Positions 1-7,238 of a DNA stretch of 64,000 nt are shown one piece after another (position 1 is the stretch's first letter; each line of letters begins with the position of its first letter). Both the position numbers and the translations under genes were made by a program. Source of the DNA: Clostridium sp. chh4-2 (GTDB lineage: Bacteria > Bacillota > Clostridia > Lachnospirales > Lachnospiraceae); assembly GCF_002899675.1 (NCBI RefSeq), contig NZ_PKUU01000004.1, positions 246,372 through 310,371 of the forward strand, given 5' to 3'. Under the pieces are notes generated by a model, which searched no databases, was not told the DNA's origin, and saw only the letters and a program-made list of their open reading frames with translations.

Positions 1-426
1 AACAGAGACAATATCACCACTGATCAGTTTTCCGGAAAGGCCATTGGCAAAAGCCCGGATACTTAAAGAAACCGCCTGCTTTTCTCCGGTTAAGCTGTAC
101 AGATAGGCATTTTCTGCGGCCGGCTCATCTGCTATCTTGGAATGGATGATATAATCTCCGGGTACCATCGCTGCAGAGGCATATCTACCGGTAACCTCTT
201 CCACCGTCCGCACCACATCCTTCGGCAGGTTATAAGCGCCTACCTCCACCCGTTTTACCATGTCCTTCGTAATCTCATCACCAATCTTGATTGGCTTAAC
301 CACCCGTACAATCTCTGTCTTTTTACTGATGGATTTGTTAAACAGCGGGGTCACCGCAAAACAGATCACCAGGGATAGGACAATACACAAAATACCAATT
401 ACTGTTCGGTTTTTTATCACACTCAT
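1..426 (-). CDS. CpaB/RcpC-like SAF-domain pilus assembly protein (C-terminus off window)
   Basis: Translating the minus strand from the ATG at 426 gives an open frame to the window edge (142 codons). It starts MSVIKNRTVIG, has one N-terminal membrane helix (about residues 8-26), then a SAF-like stretch with VVKPIKIGDEIT, the LPKDVV region and the VPGDYII turn typical of CpaB/RcpC, the periplasmic or wall-side assembly factor of Flp/Tad pili. The family is usually 200-300 aa, so the missing C-terminus lies beyond base 1. It is the last gene seen of the leftward island operon and follows the LPD28-like gene by 15 bases with a GGAGGAA ribosome site. Together with the A24 peptidase and the pilin-like gene it suggests a Flp-type pilus. 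The family call is from motif resemblance only. Confidence 0.72.
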   Translation of the reverse strand, partial: MSVIKNRTVIGILCIVLSLVICFAVTPLFNKSISKKTEIVRVVKPIKIGDEITKDMVKRVEVGAYNLPKDVVRTVEEVTGRYASAAMVPGDYIIHSKIADEPAAENAYLYSLTGEKQAVSLSIRAFANGLSGKLISGDIVSV

Positions 427-441
427 GGGAAGTTCCTCCTT

Positions 442-813
442 CTACATCTGAATCAATTCATTCTGTGGCGTTTCATTCATTTCCTGGCTGATATGCCGGA
501 CTGTAAATTCGTTCAGGGACATCATATAGGCCTCCTCAGACATTCTCATATCCTCAAGGCTCCGTTCCGCCCTTCCACGGAAATCAATCGGAGTCGCAGA
601 TATGATGCAGCCTTCGGCTTTTTCCGGGATCGGTTCCTGAACAATAAAAAAACTAGATGTGTTTTCCATATCGGATTGACAAATATCATAACAGAAAAAG
701 CCTTCCGGAATCAGGGAATGGTCCAGATTGGCACCTGTCCCAATCACAGGTATCCCATCAAACGTTCCCGGCTCATACAGAAACTTATATGGATTCTTTT
801 GCACACGGCCCAT
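442..813 (-). CDS. LPD28-like small protein with QM-type tail
   Basis: This 123-aa protein has the core pattern of the large-polyvalent-protein associated domain LPD28 of clostridial mobile elements: a G-x-P-V strand, then LDHSLIPEGFFCYDI (positions about 30-44) resembling the PEGLYxYDLR signature, and a later strand ISATPIDF. The function of LPD28 is unknown; it occurs in conjugative elements and may act in DNA transfer or defence against host systems. The ATG directly abuts the stop of the preceding 39-aa gene, so translation is probably coupled. The last residues are NELIQM, a weak match to the Gln/Met tail seen on several neighbours. Family call is by eye and moderate. Confidence 0.6.
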   Translation of the reverse strand: MGRVQKNPYKFLYEPGTFDGIPVIGTGANLDHSLIPEGFFCYDICQSDMENTSSFFIVQEPIPEKAEGCIISATPIDFRGRAERSLEDMRMSEEAYMMSLNEFTVRHISQEMNETPQNELIQM

Positions 814-933
814 CTACCAATCCCTCCCGTGCCTTCCTTCCAGCCTGGTATACAGCTTCCGATGTCTCTTCCAGAGCCACAACGTCAGAAAGAGTGCCGG
901 TATTCCCCAAACAAACACTATAAATCGCTTCAC
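814..933 (-). CDS. 39-aa single-pass membrane protein
   Basis: A tiny gene inferred between the prepilin peptidase and the LPD28-like gene. A GTG start at 933-931 overlaps the TGA of the peptidase (GTGA), preceded by GGGAGGGATG that can serve as ribosome site. The product is a short basic N-terminus (MKRF), one hydrophobic helix (about residues 4-20) and a basic tail rich in Arg, Lys and His (KRHRKLYTRLEGRHGRDW). A longer reading from an upstream ATG at 1035 would run across the peptidase gene and is unlikely. It could be a minor pilus or assembly subunit by position only; I do not recognise a family. Confidence 0.5.
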   Translation of the reverse strand: MKRFIVFVWGIPALFLTLWLWKRHRKLYTRLEGRHGRDW

Positions 934-1367
934 TTTGCCATCCCTCCCAGTCCAAGTAAATAAGATATCATAAAGCCAACAGATAAAAAGGGGGCCATTG
1001 GGAAGGCCGCCGAAGCCTTCCCATGAAAAAGGCACACCCCAATCCGGTGGACCAAACTATAAAGCAGTAAAATAATAAGTCCCAGAATGCTCCCGCACAA
1101 AGCACCCGGCAGTCCAACCACGAGACCACAGGACGCCACCAATTTTACATCGCCGCCGCCCATCCCACCGCTCAGTGCCGCAATCAGGAAGGGGAGGGCT
1201 GCCAGGATTCCCAACAGGTTTTCCGGGCAAAGACCCCAAAGGGCCAATCCTGTTATACAAAAACTGATTCCATCCGGAATCTCCCTCCTTTTAATATCCA
1301 CGGCGGAGGCTGCAATGAGCAATAGGCAGAACAGAAGCGGTTTCAGATAATAAAGGAACAAAACCAT
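930..1367 (-). CDS. A24 prepilin peptidase, TadV/CpaA type
   Basis: A 145-aa polytopic membrane aspartyl protease. The start at 1367 has an AAAGGGAGG ribosome site. Both catalytic aspartate motifs of the A24 family are visible: D in SAVDIKRREIPD (about residues 22-33) and the GxGD motif in MGGGDVKL (about 70-77). Five or so membrane helices fill the rest. It lacks the N-terminal methylase half of PilD, as usual for the short TadV/CpaA class that matures Flp pilins. It lies two genes downstream of the intron-split pilin-like gene, the obvious candidate substrate, and upstream of CpaB. That pilin-peptidase pairing is inferred from context. Confidence 0.85.
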   Translation of the reverse strand: MVLFLYYLKPLLFCLLLIAASAVDIKRREIPDGISFCITGLALWGLCPENLLGILAALPFLIAALSGGMGGGDVKLVASCGLVVGLPGALCGSILGLIILLLYSLVHRIGVCLFHGKASAAFPMAPFLSVGFMISYLLGLGGMAK

Positions 1368-1404
1368 GGATACCTCCCTTTCACAGACCTGCCCCGCTCC
1401 ATTG

Positions 1405-1740
1405 TTACATCTGCATCTGCGGCCCACCAGACACCGGCTCCGCCTGCGCCTGGCTGCCGCTTTGTGAAACAGCCTGATTCAATGCCTGGTGGTATGCATC
1501 TAACACTGCCACCCGAAGCTGATTGCCGAATTCTGCTGTTACCGGAAAACAGATATCTTTGTATCCGTCTACCCCTTTTCTGCTGGGCATGGAGACGAAC
1601 AGGCCGTTCTTTCCGCCCTCCACAATCTTAATCCCACGGATTCCAAGACAGCCATCAATTGTTGCCGAGGCATATCCCCGAATCCCGCTTTCCTGATTTG
1701 GTGGGTAGATGGATGTAATTCTTACGTCTACGGTAGCCAT
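1405..1740 (-). CDS. SpoVG-family regulator with PQMQM tail
   Basis: A 111-aa protein whose first ~85 residues follow SpoVG: a strand VDVRITSIYP, the ASATIDGCLGIRGIKIVEG segment, GLFVSMPS, then YKDICFPV and a C-terminal helix (AVLDAYHQAL). SpoVG proteins are small nucleic-acid binding regulators in Firmicutes; copies on mobile elements are common and their role is not settled. A low-complexity Gln/Ser/Ala linker leads to the end GGPQMQM, one of the clearest cases of the shared tail. Start at 1740 has GGGAGG upstream. It lies downstream of a second SpoVG-like gene, so the element carries two diverged versions. Confidence 0.8.
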   Translation of the reverse strand: MATVDVRITSIYPPNQESGIRGYASATIDGCLGIRGIKIVEGGKNGLFVSMPSRKGVDGYKDICFPVTAEFGNQLRVAVLDAYHQALNQAVSQSGSQAQAEPVSGGPQMQM

Positions 1741-1847
1741 ATCTGATTCCTCCCTCTTTCTGCCTTTTCTTGTATTTGAATCGCGTCTTCTTTTTCATAA
1801 CGGAGCCTTTTGTTCCTCCCAATCCGCTTGTTCCGGCAGGGTACCGG

Positions 1848-2525
1848 TTAAAAATTCATTCCGCCCATGCCGCCATGGATCTCTCCCATCTCGTCATAGT
1901 CCATGTCTTCCTCGTCCATGTCCTCATACCCCGGTTCATGGTCCGGCGCATTGGTCACTGGCTCCATCACCTGCTGATACGCCTTCATAACAGCTGCGTC
2001 AAACTGCGTCTTTGCCTCCAGGCTGTCAAAGTAACAGGCATCCTTAAACCGGCCGGTCTCCGGCAGCTTGGTACGGGGCATGACAACCTCCGGCCCGTAA
2101 TCTCCTTCCCTAACCTTCACGTTGCGGATGGTGCAGATGTCACCGATCCTCACATCTGCGGTGGCCAGGATGTCATCCTGAAAATACTGCTCATGAATCC
2201 GTACCTCCAGGACCGGGAGCGGTCCCTGGATCGGCTCCTCCGCGTTCAGGACTTCTTCCTCCTGAATCGCTCCGGAAGGCCCCTCTTCCGATACCTGTTC
2301 CGAAGTCTCCTCTCCGGCTGTCTGCGCGGAAGCCTCTTCCTCCACCGCCTGTTCTGCAGCAGCCTGTTCCTCGGTTCTCACTCCATCGACTTCTTCCTCC
2401 TGCACACGTTCCTCCGAAGCACCACTCTCTACGGTGTTCTCTTCCGGTGTGGTGTCCGACTGTACCTGTGGAGTTCTCTCCTCAACCGGATTTGTTGACT
2501 CGCTATTCTGTCTTCTTCTGGGCAT
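1848..2525 (-). CDS. SpoVG-like protein with long acidic N-terminal extension
   Basis: 225 aa in three parts. Residues 1-95 are low complexity, rich in Glu, Gln, Ala and Thr and strongly acidic after a basic start (MPRRRQNSES). Residues about 100-180 look like a diverged SpoVG fold (LEVRIHEQYF, then DVRIGDICTIRNVKV, EVVMPRTKLP, FKDACYFDS, FDAAVMKAYQQV). The end is Asp/Glu/Met-rich and finishes HGGMGGMNF. The acidic arm could be a DNA-mimic or flexible linker; that is speculation. Start at 2525 with GAGGAGG. The gene follows the pilin-like gene by 61 bases. SpoVG assignment is by pattern and less certain than for its neighbour at 1405-1740. Confidence 0.62.
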   Translation of the reverse strand: MPRRRQNSESTNPVEERTPQVQSDTTPEENTVESGASEERVQEEEVDGVRTEEQAAAEQAVEEEASAQTAGEETSEQVSEEGPSGAIQEEEVLNAEEPIQGPLPVLEVRIHEQYFQDDILATADVRIGDICTIRNVKVREGDYGPEVVMPRTKLPETGRFKDACYFDSLEAKTQFDAAVMKAYQQVMEPVTNAPDHEPGYEDMDEEDMDYDEMGEIHGGMGGMNF

Positions 2526-2586
2526 AATGCGTCCTCCTCAATAAATTCATTTTATTTGATTTTGTTTCGATAAAGCGAAAACTGCT

Positions 2587-4957
2587 TTAGCCGCTATAGT
2601 TGAACATCTCAGTCACTCTGCGGGTAAGTGTTGGGAGCACTGTATTGTCGAATAATGCATACAGGCCGGCCAGCACCAAAGCACCGATTACCACTGCCAT
2701 TAAAATCTTGAGTAGGCTAGGCCCTCAGCGCCTTACCGCTTCACAGCGGCAGGTTTCCAAAAGCCCGCCCCCGAACCGGACTTACACCTCTCGATGTATC
2801 CGGCTCTCCATTTATCTATCAGTCTAATTCTCCTGCATGTAAGATTTATCATTACGGTATCCCTTTGGAACGAGATCAACCGCAGGATCTGTCATTCCTA
2901 TTTTCTCCTGTTGAAAGCCTCCCTCGTAATAATATACCCTCTGTTCCCCCTGTTCGGTCCGGTATGTTACTTCAAAGTGCCTGTAACCATATTTCTTTCG
3001 AACATCACGGATATGGAGTCTGTATTTTGCTCCAAAGGTCTTAAACAGGCTGAATTTCATCACATAATTAAAATGACTGAGGACACTCACATTGTCCGCA
3101 ATCTTATAATAGTGATAAAGCCCCATCACTTCAGCATTGTATTGCTGCACAATTTCATGGTCATCACGGCTGATCAGGTACGTCCGATGGAAAGGTTGAA
3201 AGATTTCCTGACCATTTCGATATCTGATTTCAAGCGCGCCATAAGCCACCAGCTTTTTCTGCCATGCCTCACGGGGTACATATAACTTCACCTTGCTACT
3301 TCCACTGTATCCTCTGGAACCACTTTTGTTTTCACATGGATTTCCGTCTTTTGATATGGATACCTCGTAATTGAGAAAGCGGACCATATGGCAGGCGCTG
3401 GTAATCAGACTTTTCTTTTCTGAATGTTGCAGTTTTAACGTTTCTGACAAAAACTGCCTGATATCTGCCTGAATTTCTTCCGCCTCCTGTTTCCTTCCGG
3501 TCACTCCACAGAGCCAGTTGTCCGCATAACGCACATACCGCAGATAGTGGCACCCACTCTTCATGTGAATTTCCATATACCGGTCTAATTCACTCAAATA
3601 TATATTTGATAAAATCGGACCGATCATCGAGCCTGTCGGTGTGCCGGAATAGGTATGATGGAAGGTCCAATCCTCCAGATATCCGGCTTTCAGGAATTTT
3701 CCTAACAGGCAGAGAAAGGCTTCATCGTGGATACGCCTGCGTAACATGTTTATCAGTACCGAGTGATCCATGCTGTCATAAAAGCCGCAGACGCCGCCCT
3801 CGATGAACCACGTTATGTCAGCAAAGGTATCCCGGATCTGCTGTAGAGCTGTATGGCAGCTTCGGTTCGGACGGAACCCGTGTGAATCATCAGAAAATAC
3901 CGGCTCATACATACTCTCTAATATCAGCCGCACAACCTCCTGTACCAGCTTGTCCTCAAAGGACGGTCCGCTGTAAGAACAACTTTTCCCCTTCTGATTC
4001 TCCCTGTCCATGTGCAGCGCAGGATTGGGCCGGTAGCTGTGGTCTTTCATTTTCTTTATCAGCCTGCGTACCCGTCCCATATCCATGCCGCCGATGATTT
4101 TCCGGTTGGCTCCTGTCCCTGTTCTTCCCTCTTTCTTTTGGAGCTTTTGATAAGCCAGAAGATAAAACCTTTCATTATACAGGTTCCGATACAGGCGTTC
4201 ATAATGGTACCCCTCATTCCCTGCTTTTGAATTTAGACTGTTTAACACATCAATCGGATTTCTCAATGCCTCACGCACCGTTCCTTTCTTTGTATTAAAA
4301 GATAAACTGCCGCCCTTCGCCATGTGCATGGCTTTCCCATGCCCGGACTACTACGGCGGCTCCGTTGCCATGCCGGATATCGCAAAAAAACTTCCGGTTT
4401 AGGCAATCTCCGTTTAGACGGTTAGAAACACAGCCTGTCAGATTGTCGGATAGGACGTTCGCCCTTTTCCATTTGCTATGGCTGGTCGGTGCAAATATCC
4501 CGGACATCTGCGCCCGTCATCTGCGCAGCTCCTGCACCGCCTGACACGGAAACTATCGTGTGTCAGGGACTCGACTATATCCCCTCGGGCTATCCTTCAG
4601 GCAATCAAGCCTTTATCCTCATATCTGACCTTTCCCCTTGCCCTTCAGCCGCAGCCATGATAGTTTGGCTGGCTTATGACGTTGCCAACATGCTACACTC
4701 CCTGTCCGGTTTCCCTTTCAGATCAGTTGGTTGGGGAGGATTGTGGGTATGATACCCGGATATTTTTCAATCCCTGCTTTGCTAAAGCAGATTTTCTAAC
4801 CGTCCACGTTCGTAACAACACTATGCTGTTGTTACGCCCTTACGGACGCACTGGCGGTGTCAACAAACCCTTCCCCGGACTGTCCTTTCAGGACCTGTCC
4901 CGCTCTCCACAGATTCCATTCCACACTTCTTTTTGCTTTGCTCATCATTCTTCTCAT
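2587..4957 (-). CDS. Pilin-like small membrane protein (DUF6133 type), split by a group II intron
   Basis: The gene is in two exons on the minus strand: 4957-4852 and 2711-2587. Exon 1 starts at ATG 4957 (AAGGAGG upstream) and reads MRRMMSKAKR ... GEGFVDTA plus the first base of a codon; exon 2 supplies TC, giving Ile, then KILMAVVIGALVLAG and ends MFNYSG. The joined product is 76 aa: a basic N-terminus, one membrane helix (about 36-55) and a short polar tail. It resembles DUF6133 proteins of clostridial conjugative elements, perhaps VirB2/Flp-like pilins. A possible prepilin site is SG/EGFVD with an acidic residue at +5, matching the A24 peptidase encoded downstream. The protein can only be made after splicing. 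Confidence 0.8.
2773..2806 (-). ncRNA. Group II intron domain V
   Basis: The 34-nt minus-strand segment begins GAGCCGGATAC, has a GAGA tetraloop and ends AAGTCCGGTTC, so that GAGCCG pairs with CGGTTC around the catalytic triad, as in domain V of active group II introns. It lies 18 bases after the maturase stop and 61 bases before the 3' splice site, leaving room for domain VI. Confidence 0.88.
2824..4329 (-). CDS. Group II intron reverse transcriptase/maturase with degenerate catalytic site
   Basis: 501 aa, the usual fingers-palm-thumb/X-domain layout without a recognisable C-terminal HNH endonuclease. Conserved parts are intact: SFEDKLVQEVVRLILE, HGFRPNRSCHTAL, LSNIYLSELD and the maturase X domain (GLYHYYKIADN to about residue 440). 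The polymerase motifs are not: motif A reads EGGVCGFYDSMDH where EGDIKGxFDNIDH is expected (catalytic Asp to Gly), motif C reads YADN instead of YADD, motif B reads GTPTGSMIGP instead of GTPQGSxISP, and the RPLGIP block is CSYSGP. Reverse transcription is therefore unlikely, while splicing help may persist. The frame itself is unbroken, arguing for selection on the maturase role or recent loss. Confidence 0.92.
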   Translation of the reverse strand: MHMAKGGSLSFNTKKGTVREALRNPIDVLNSLNSKAGNEGYHYERLYRNLYNERFYLLAYQKLQKKEGRTGTGANRKIIGGMDMGRVRRLIKKMKDHSYRPNPALHMDRENQKGKSCSYSGPSFEDKLVQEVVRLILESMYEPVFSDDSHGFRPNRSCHTALQQIRDTFADITWFIEGGVCGFYDSMDHSVLINMLRRRIHDEAFLCLLGKFLKAGYLEDWTFHHTYSGTPTGSMIGPILSNIYLSELDRYMEIHMKSGCHYLRYVRYADNWLCGVTGRKQEAEEIQADIRQFLSETLKLQHSEKKSLITSACHMVRFLNYEVSISKDGNPCENKSGSRGYSGSSKVKLYVPREAWQKKLVAYGALEIRYRNGQEIFQPFHRTYLISRDDHEIVQQYNAEVMGLYHYYKIADNVSVLSHFNYVMKFSLFKTFGAKYRLHIRDVRKKYGYRHFEVTYRTEQGEQRVYYYEGGFQQEKIGMTDPAVDLVPKGYRNDKSYMQEN

Positions 4958-5019
4958 TGATTCATCCTCCTTGGATTAAAATAATAAAAGACAGCATTAC
5001 TGCCGCCCTTTTTTCATCG

Positions 5020-5577
5020 TTAAATCTGCATCATTTGCGTCTGTACCGGTTCCGGACCTCCAAACGCGACCGGCTTAAATTGATTGGTATCCACGTAATA
5101 AAAAAGGCTTCCCTCCTCGTCATAGAGTTCGATCACATCAGAAATGGTGATCACATGCCCATCATACTCCGGGATTTTCTGTTCCCCGCTGAACTTAGCA
5201 CAAATCCCATCCAGGTCATTGGTTTCGATTTCTCCATCGTAAACAGCCCGGTAATTTTGCGGCTCCGGTTCCCCAAATTTCCGGAGCAGTGCATCATATC
5301 CAATGAACTTCATATGAACATTTACCTCCGGCTTCAGCTGCCAGATCCGGCAGTTCTTTAAAACCCCTTCTCCCTGTGTCTCACTGCACCCGTTCATCAG
5401 ACGGTCATACACACCTCCCACCCATTCGACCGTCTCAATACTTCCCTGTTTTTTCAGGAACCGCTCCATTGCTTCCCCTTTAAAGATGGGATCAATGACC
5501 GCCTTTCTGTTCCGGATATACCCTGCCTTGTTTCCGAAGTACAGGATACCTCCGTCTTCAATCTGGATTCCGCGCAT
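5020..5577 (-). CDS. YodL-domain protein with Gln/Met tail
   Basis: 185 aa. The C-terminal half has the YodL pattern known from clostridial conjugative elements: NYRAVYDGEIETNDLD, then PEYDGHVITISDVIEL and FYYVDTNQFKPVAF (residues about 115-172), equivalent to the GHSLSxSDVIxL and YYCDSxGF motifs. YodL domains have no proven function. The N-terminal half is unassigned. The protein ends VQTQMMQI, another version of the shared tail. The start at 5577 has AAGGAGG. It is the gene immediately upstream of the pilin-like gene (62 bases). Confidence 0.75.
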   Translation of the reverse strand: MRGIQIEDGGILYFGNKAGYIRNRKAVIDPIFKGEAMERFLKKQGSIETVEWVGGVYDRLMNGCSETQGEGVLKNCRIWQLKPEVNVHMKFIGYDALLRKFGEPEPQNYRAVYDGEIETNDLDGICAKFSGEQKIPEYDGHVITISDVIELYDEEGSLFYYVDTNQFKPVAFGGPEPVQTQMMQI

Positions 5578-5595
5578 CCTGTCTGCCTCCTTCCA

Positions 5596-6171
5596 TCATG
5601 TCATATCCATCGTTCCCGAAACAGCCTCCTGCTCCTGCTCCATCGCTTTGATATCCTCCGCAGTCGGAAATAACACAGTCCCCTCCTCAATCTCCAACAC
5701 GCAGTAATCATTCCTGTCACAGATCATGATCCGGTGCTGGTAGGGGAGCTGCATCTCCACATAGTCTTTGACCTCGTTCTCACTGCAGAGCCACACCCCG
5801 GTTGTATATCTCCCATCCGGCAGGAAGCTGTAGCCGCTGTAACGCGGCTCATGCTCTTCTAATGGCAACGCCCCTGCCGGACGGATCTGTGACAGCTGCA
5901 GGCGCTCATGCTCCGAAAGTAATTCCGGCTTTAAGACTCCCACCACATCGGACCGTCTCCATCTGGCATACTCCCCCTGATACAAATCAATGACAAATAC
6001 GGACTGGTTGACCGCATCTGCATCCGCCCCGTCACCCCCGACACAGTAGCAAAGCTGGCTCGGACTGTCCTCCCCCAGGGCGGAAGCTTTCAGCACAATG
6101 ACTTTCCCTTTGATGGAACAGGAGCTTCCTGTCTCGATACAATCCGATTCTGTATAGATTCCTTTTTCCAC
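5596..6171 (-). CDS. Mobile-element protein of unknown function, TMDMT end
   Basis: 191 aa, probably starting at GTG 6171 (GGGGG seven bases upstream), three bases after the AbrB-type gene. The first 90 residues (VIVLKASALG, a Gly/Ala/Asp loop, VFVIDLYQGEYARWRRSDVVGVLKPELL) resemble the module in clostridial conjugative-element proteins in which a strand pair is followed by an RxDxxGVLxxELL motif; I cannot name it with confidence. The second half has repeated short strands (GVWLCSENE, RIMICDRNDYCVLEIEEG) suggestive of a beta-rich domain. It ends EAVSGTMDMT, a loose form of the Gln/Met tail. Function unknown. Confidence 0.6.
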   Translation of the reverse strand: MEKGIYTESDCIETGSSCSIKGKVIVLKASALGEDSPSQLCYCVGGDGADADAVNQSVFVIDLYQGEYARWRRSDVVGVLKPELLSEHERLQLSQIRPAGALPLEEHEPRYSGYSFLPDGRYTTGVWLCSENEVKDYVEMQLPYQHRIMICDRNDYCVLEIEEGTVLFPTAEDIKAMEQEQEAVSGTMDMT

Positions 6172-6173
6172 CT

Positions 6174-6452
6174 CTATTCCCCCTTCTGCTGTACCAAACC
6201 CGAAAGGTCTGAGATCAGGCTTAACCGGATGGAATCCGGCATAGTCTTAATGGCTGCGCGCACATAGGCTTCTACCGCCTCCGGCGACTGATCTCCAACT
6301 TCAATTAACTCCACCTTTCGGACCATGACCTGTCCGTCACACAGATTCAGGGCAAGAATGCCGCCATACTCCATGCCGGCAGCCTCCCGAAACTCCTTGG
6401 GAATCAACACCCTCCCCCTGTGATCCATCAGCTTGTACACCGGTTTACTCAT
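6174..6452 (-). CDS. AbrB/SpoVT-type DNA-binding protein
   Basis: 92 aa from the ATG at 6452, chosen because AAGGAGG precedes it by eight bases; an upstream in-frame ATG at 6473 lacks a site. Residues 1-45 are the swapped-hairpin fold: VYKLMDHRGRVLIPKEFREAAGM followed by GGILALNLCDGQVMVRKVE. Such proteins act as dimeric or tetrameric DNA-binding transition regulators or antitoxins. No toxin partner lies beside it. The C-terminal half (AVEAYVRAAIKTMP...) is helical and could oligomerise. The start overlaps the end of the upstream gene by eight bases (ATGAGTAA), so the two AbrB-like genes are probably coupled and may form mixed complexes. Confidence 0.82.
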   Translation of the reverse strand: MSKPVYKLMDHRGRVLIPKEFREAAGMEYGGILALNLCDGQVMVRKVELIEVGDQSPEAVEAYVRAAIKTMPDSIRLSLISDLSGLVQQKGE

Positions 6453-6855
6453 CGTAGTATCCTCCTTCCTCAATGGCCTGATTTACTTCTTCCTCCGAGA
6501 TTCCAAACAGAGACAGAATCTCCAACAGCGGTCCCCGCACTACCTCCATAGGATCTTCGTCCCCAATCAGGATGGCACCCGGCACCATCTGTATGATCAG
6601 ACCGGCATCCAGTGGAATCTGGGCTGCCTCCAACAAATCGTGCGGGATGACCAGTTCCGCCTCTTCCTCTTCTGCCTGATGTTCTTCCTTCTCTTTCCCC
6701 GCCAGGCAGTCAGACCTGTCATTAGACCGTTTCATTTTCCGGCAGGATAAATGGACCAGATCCCCCGGGTTCACCCCGAGTTCCTCCAGCACACCGGGCG
6801 GTAAGACCAGGCTTCCATCCTCCGCCATTCTCCCATTTACGAAAACATTCCTCAT
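6445..6855 (-). CDS. Double AbrB-like (swapped-hairpin) protein
   Basis: 136 aa from ATG 6855 (AAAAGGAGG). Two hairpin-like units are visible: residues 1-36 (VNGRMAEDGSLVLPPGVLEELGVNPGDLVHLSC) and 68-100 (AELVIPHDLLEAAQIPLDAGLIIQMVPGAILIGDE), each with the IP/LP strand followed by a LG/IP-x-D-x-G-x-x-x turn. A charged Glu/Lys linker joins them, and an acidic helical tail ends EGGYYDE. Two fused units in one chain would make an intramolecular swapped dimer. It overlaps its neighbours on both sides (ATGA at 6852-6855 and 8 bases at 6445-6452). Role presumably regulatory within the element; inferred. Confidence 0.65.
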   Translation of the reverse strand: MRNVFVNGRMAEDGSLVLPPGVLEELGVNPGDLVHLSCRKMKRSNDRSDCLAGKEKEEHQAEEEEAELVIPHDLLEAAQIPLDAGLIIQMVPGAILIGDEDPMEVVRGPLLEILSLFGISEEEVNQAIEEGGYYDE

Positions 6856-7238
6856 GGCTCCTCCTTTTTCTGGTTTTCTTTCTCCCGCTCCTGGCTTCTT
6901 AATTCCTGGCAGAAGGTCAGAAGCTCTTCTTCTCCAATACAGATTTCTAACTGCTCCAGTTCCTTGACCAGGGAGGCCATTGCCTCCAATTCTGCCGTAA
7001 GCTGGTCCATGCACGCTCCATTGCGGTATCCGCTGAAGGTACGCACATAGCCTTTTACATCACAGTGGAACATACCGCTTTGCCGGTTTTTTATCATGGC
7101 AAGATAGATGGCTGCCAGACATCCCTGGTCCACCTGCACGGTTAAACACCCGCCAAATCCGATTGTCAGACGCTGCTTTCCAGCCGTTGCTTCCTCAATC
7201 CGCTGCTTTGCCTGCCAGAGCTTCTCAATCTCATTCAT
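6852..7238 (-). CDS. Hypothetical 128-aa mobile-element protein
   Basis: The start at ATG 7238 is preferred because GGGAGGTG lies nine bases upstream; longer readings from 7247 or 7436 lack spacing or run through the methylase gene. The protein has a short helix, a Gly-rich strand pair (RLTIGFGGCLTVQVDQGCLAAIYLAMI), a middle YVRTFSGYRNGACMDQL segment and a long Glu-rich helix ending NQKKEEP. I do not recognise the family. It overlaps the methylase stop by eight bases and its own TGA overlaps the next ATG, so it is part of the coupled run. Confidence 0.6.
   Translation of the reverse strand: MNEIEKLWQAKQRIEEATAGKQRLTIGFGGCLTVQVDQGCLAAIYLAMIKNRQSGMFHCDVKGYVRTFSGYRNGACMDQLTAELEAMASLVKELEQLEICIGEEELLTFCQELRSQEREKENQKKEEP

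Larger units (their letters stand above)
2712..4851 (-). mobile_element. Group II intron inserted in the pilin-like gene
   Basis: A 2,140-base intron on the minus strand. The 5' end at 4851 reads GTGCG and the 3' end at 2713-2712 reads AC, the standard group II boundaries. Removing it restores the pilin-like reading frame exactly (GCC A|TC AAG). The intron stretch GGCGGTG (minus strand of 4535-4541) is a perfect 7-base complement of the last exon-1 bases CACCGCC (minus strand of 4853-4859), fitting EBS1-IBS1; the base 5' of it is A, which can pair with T, first base of exon 2 (delta-delta prime). Domain V lies at 2773-2806. A maturase/RT frame sits in domain IV. Subgroup looks IIA-like on the delta pairing, but this was not tested by folding. 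Confidence 0.93.

Noticed and set aside
142..973. Several plus-strand frames opposite the pilus and LPD28 genes
   Set aside because: They lack ribosome sites, overlap better supported minus-strand genes with tight gene-to-gene overlaps, and have no recognisable domains.
2824..4329. Reading the YADN reverse transcriptase as a diversity-generating retroelement or defence RT
   Set aside because: The maturase X domain, domain V, exact splice ends and EBS1-IBS1 pairing show it is a group II intron protein; no template/variable repeat pair was seen.
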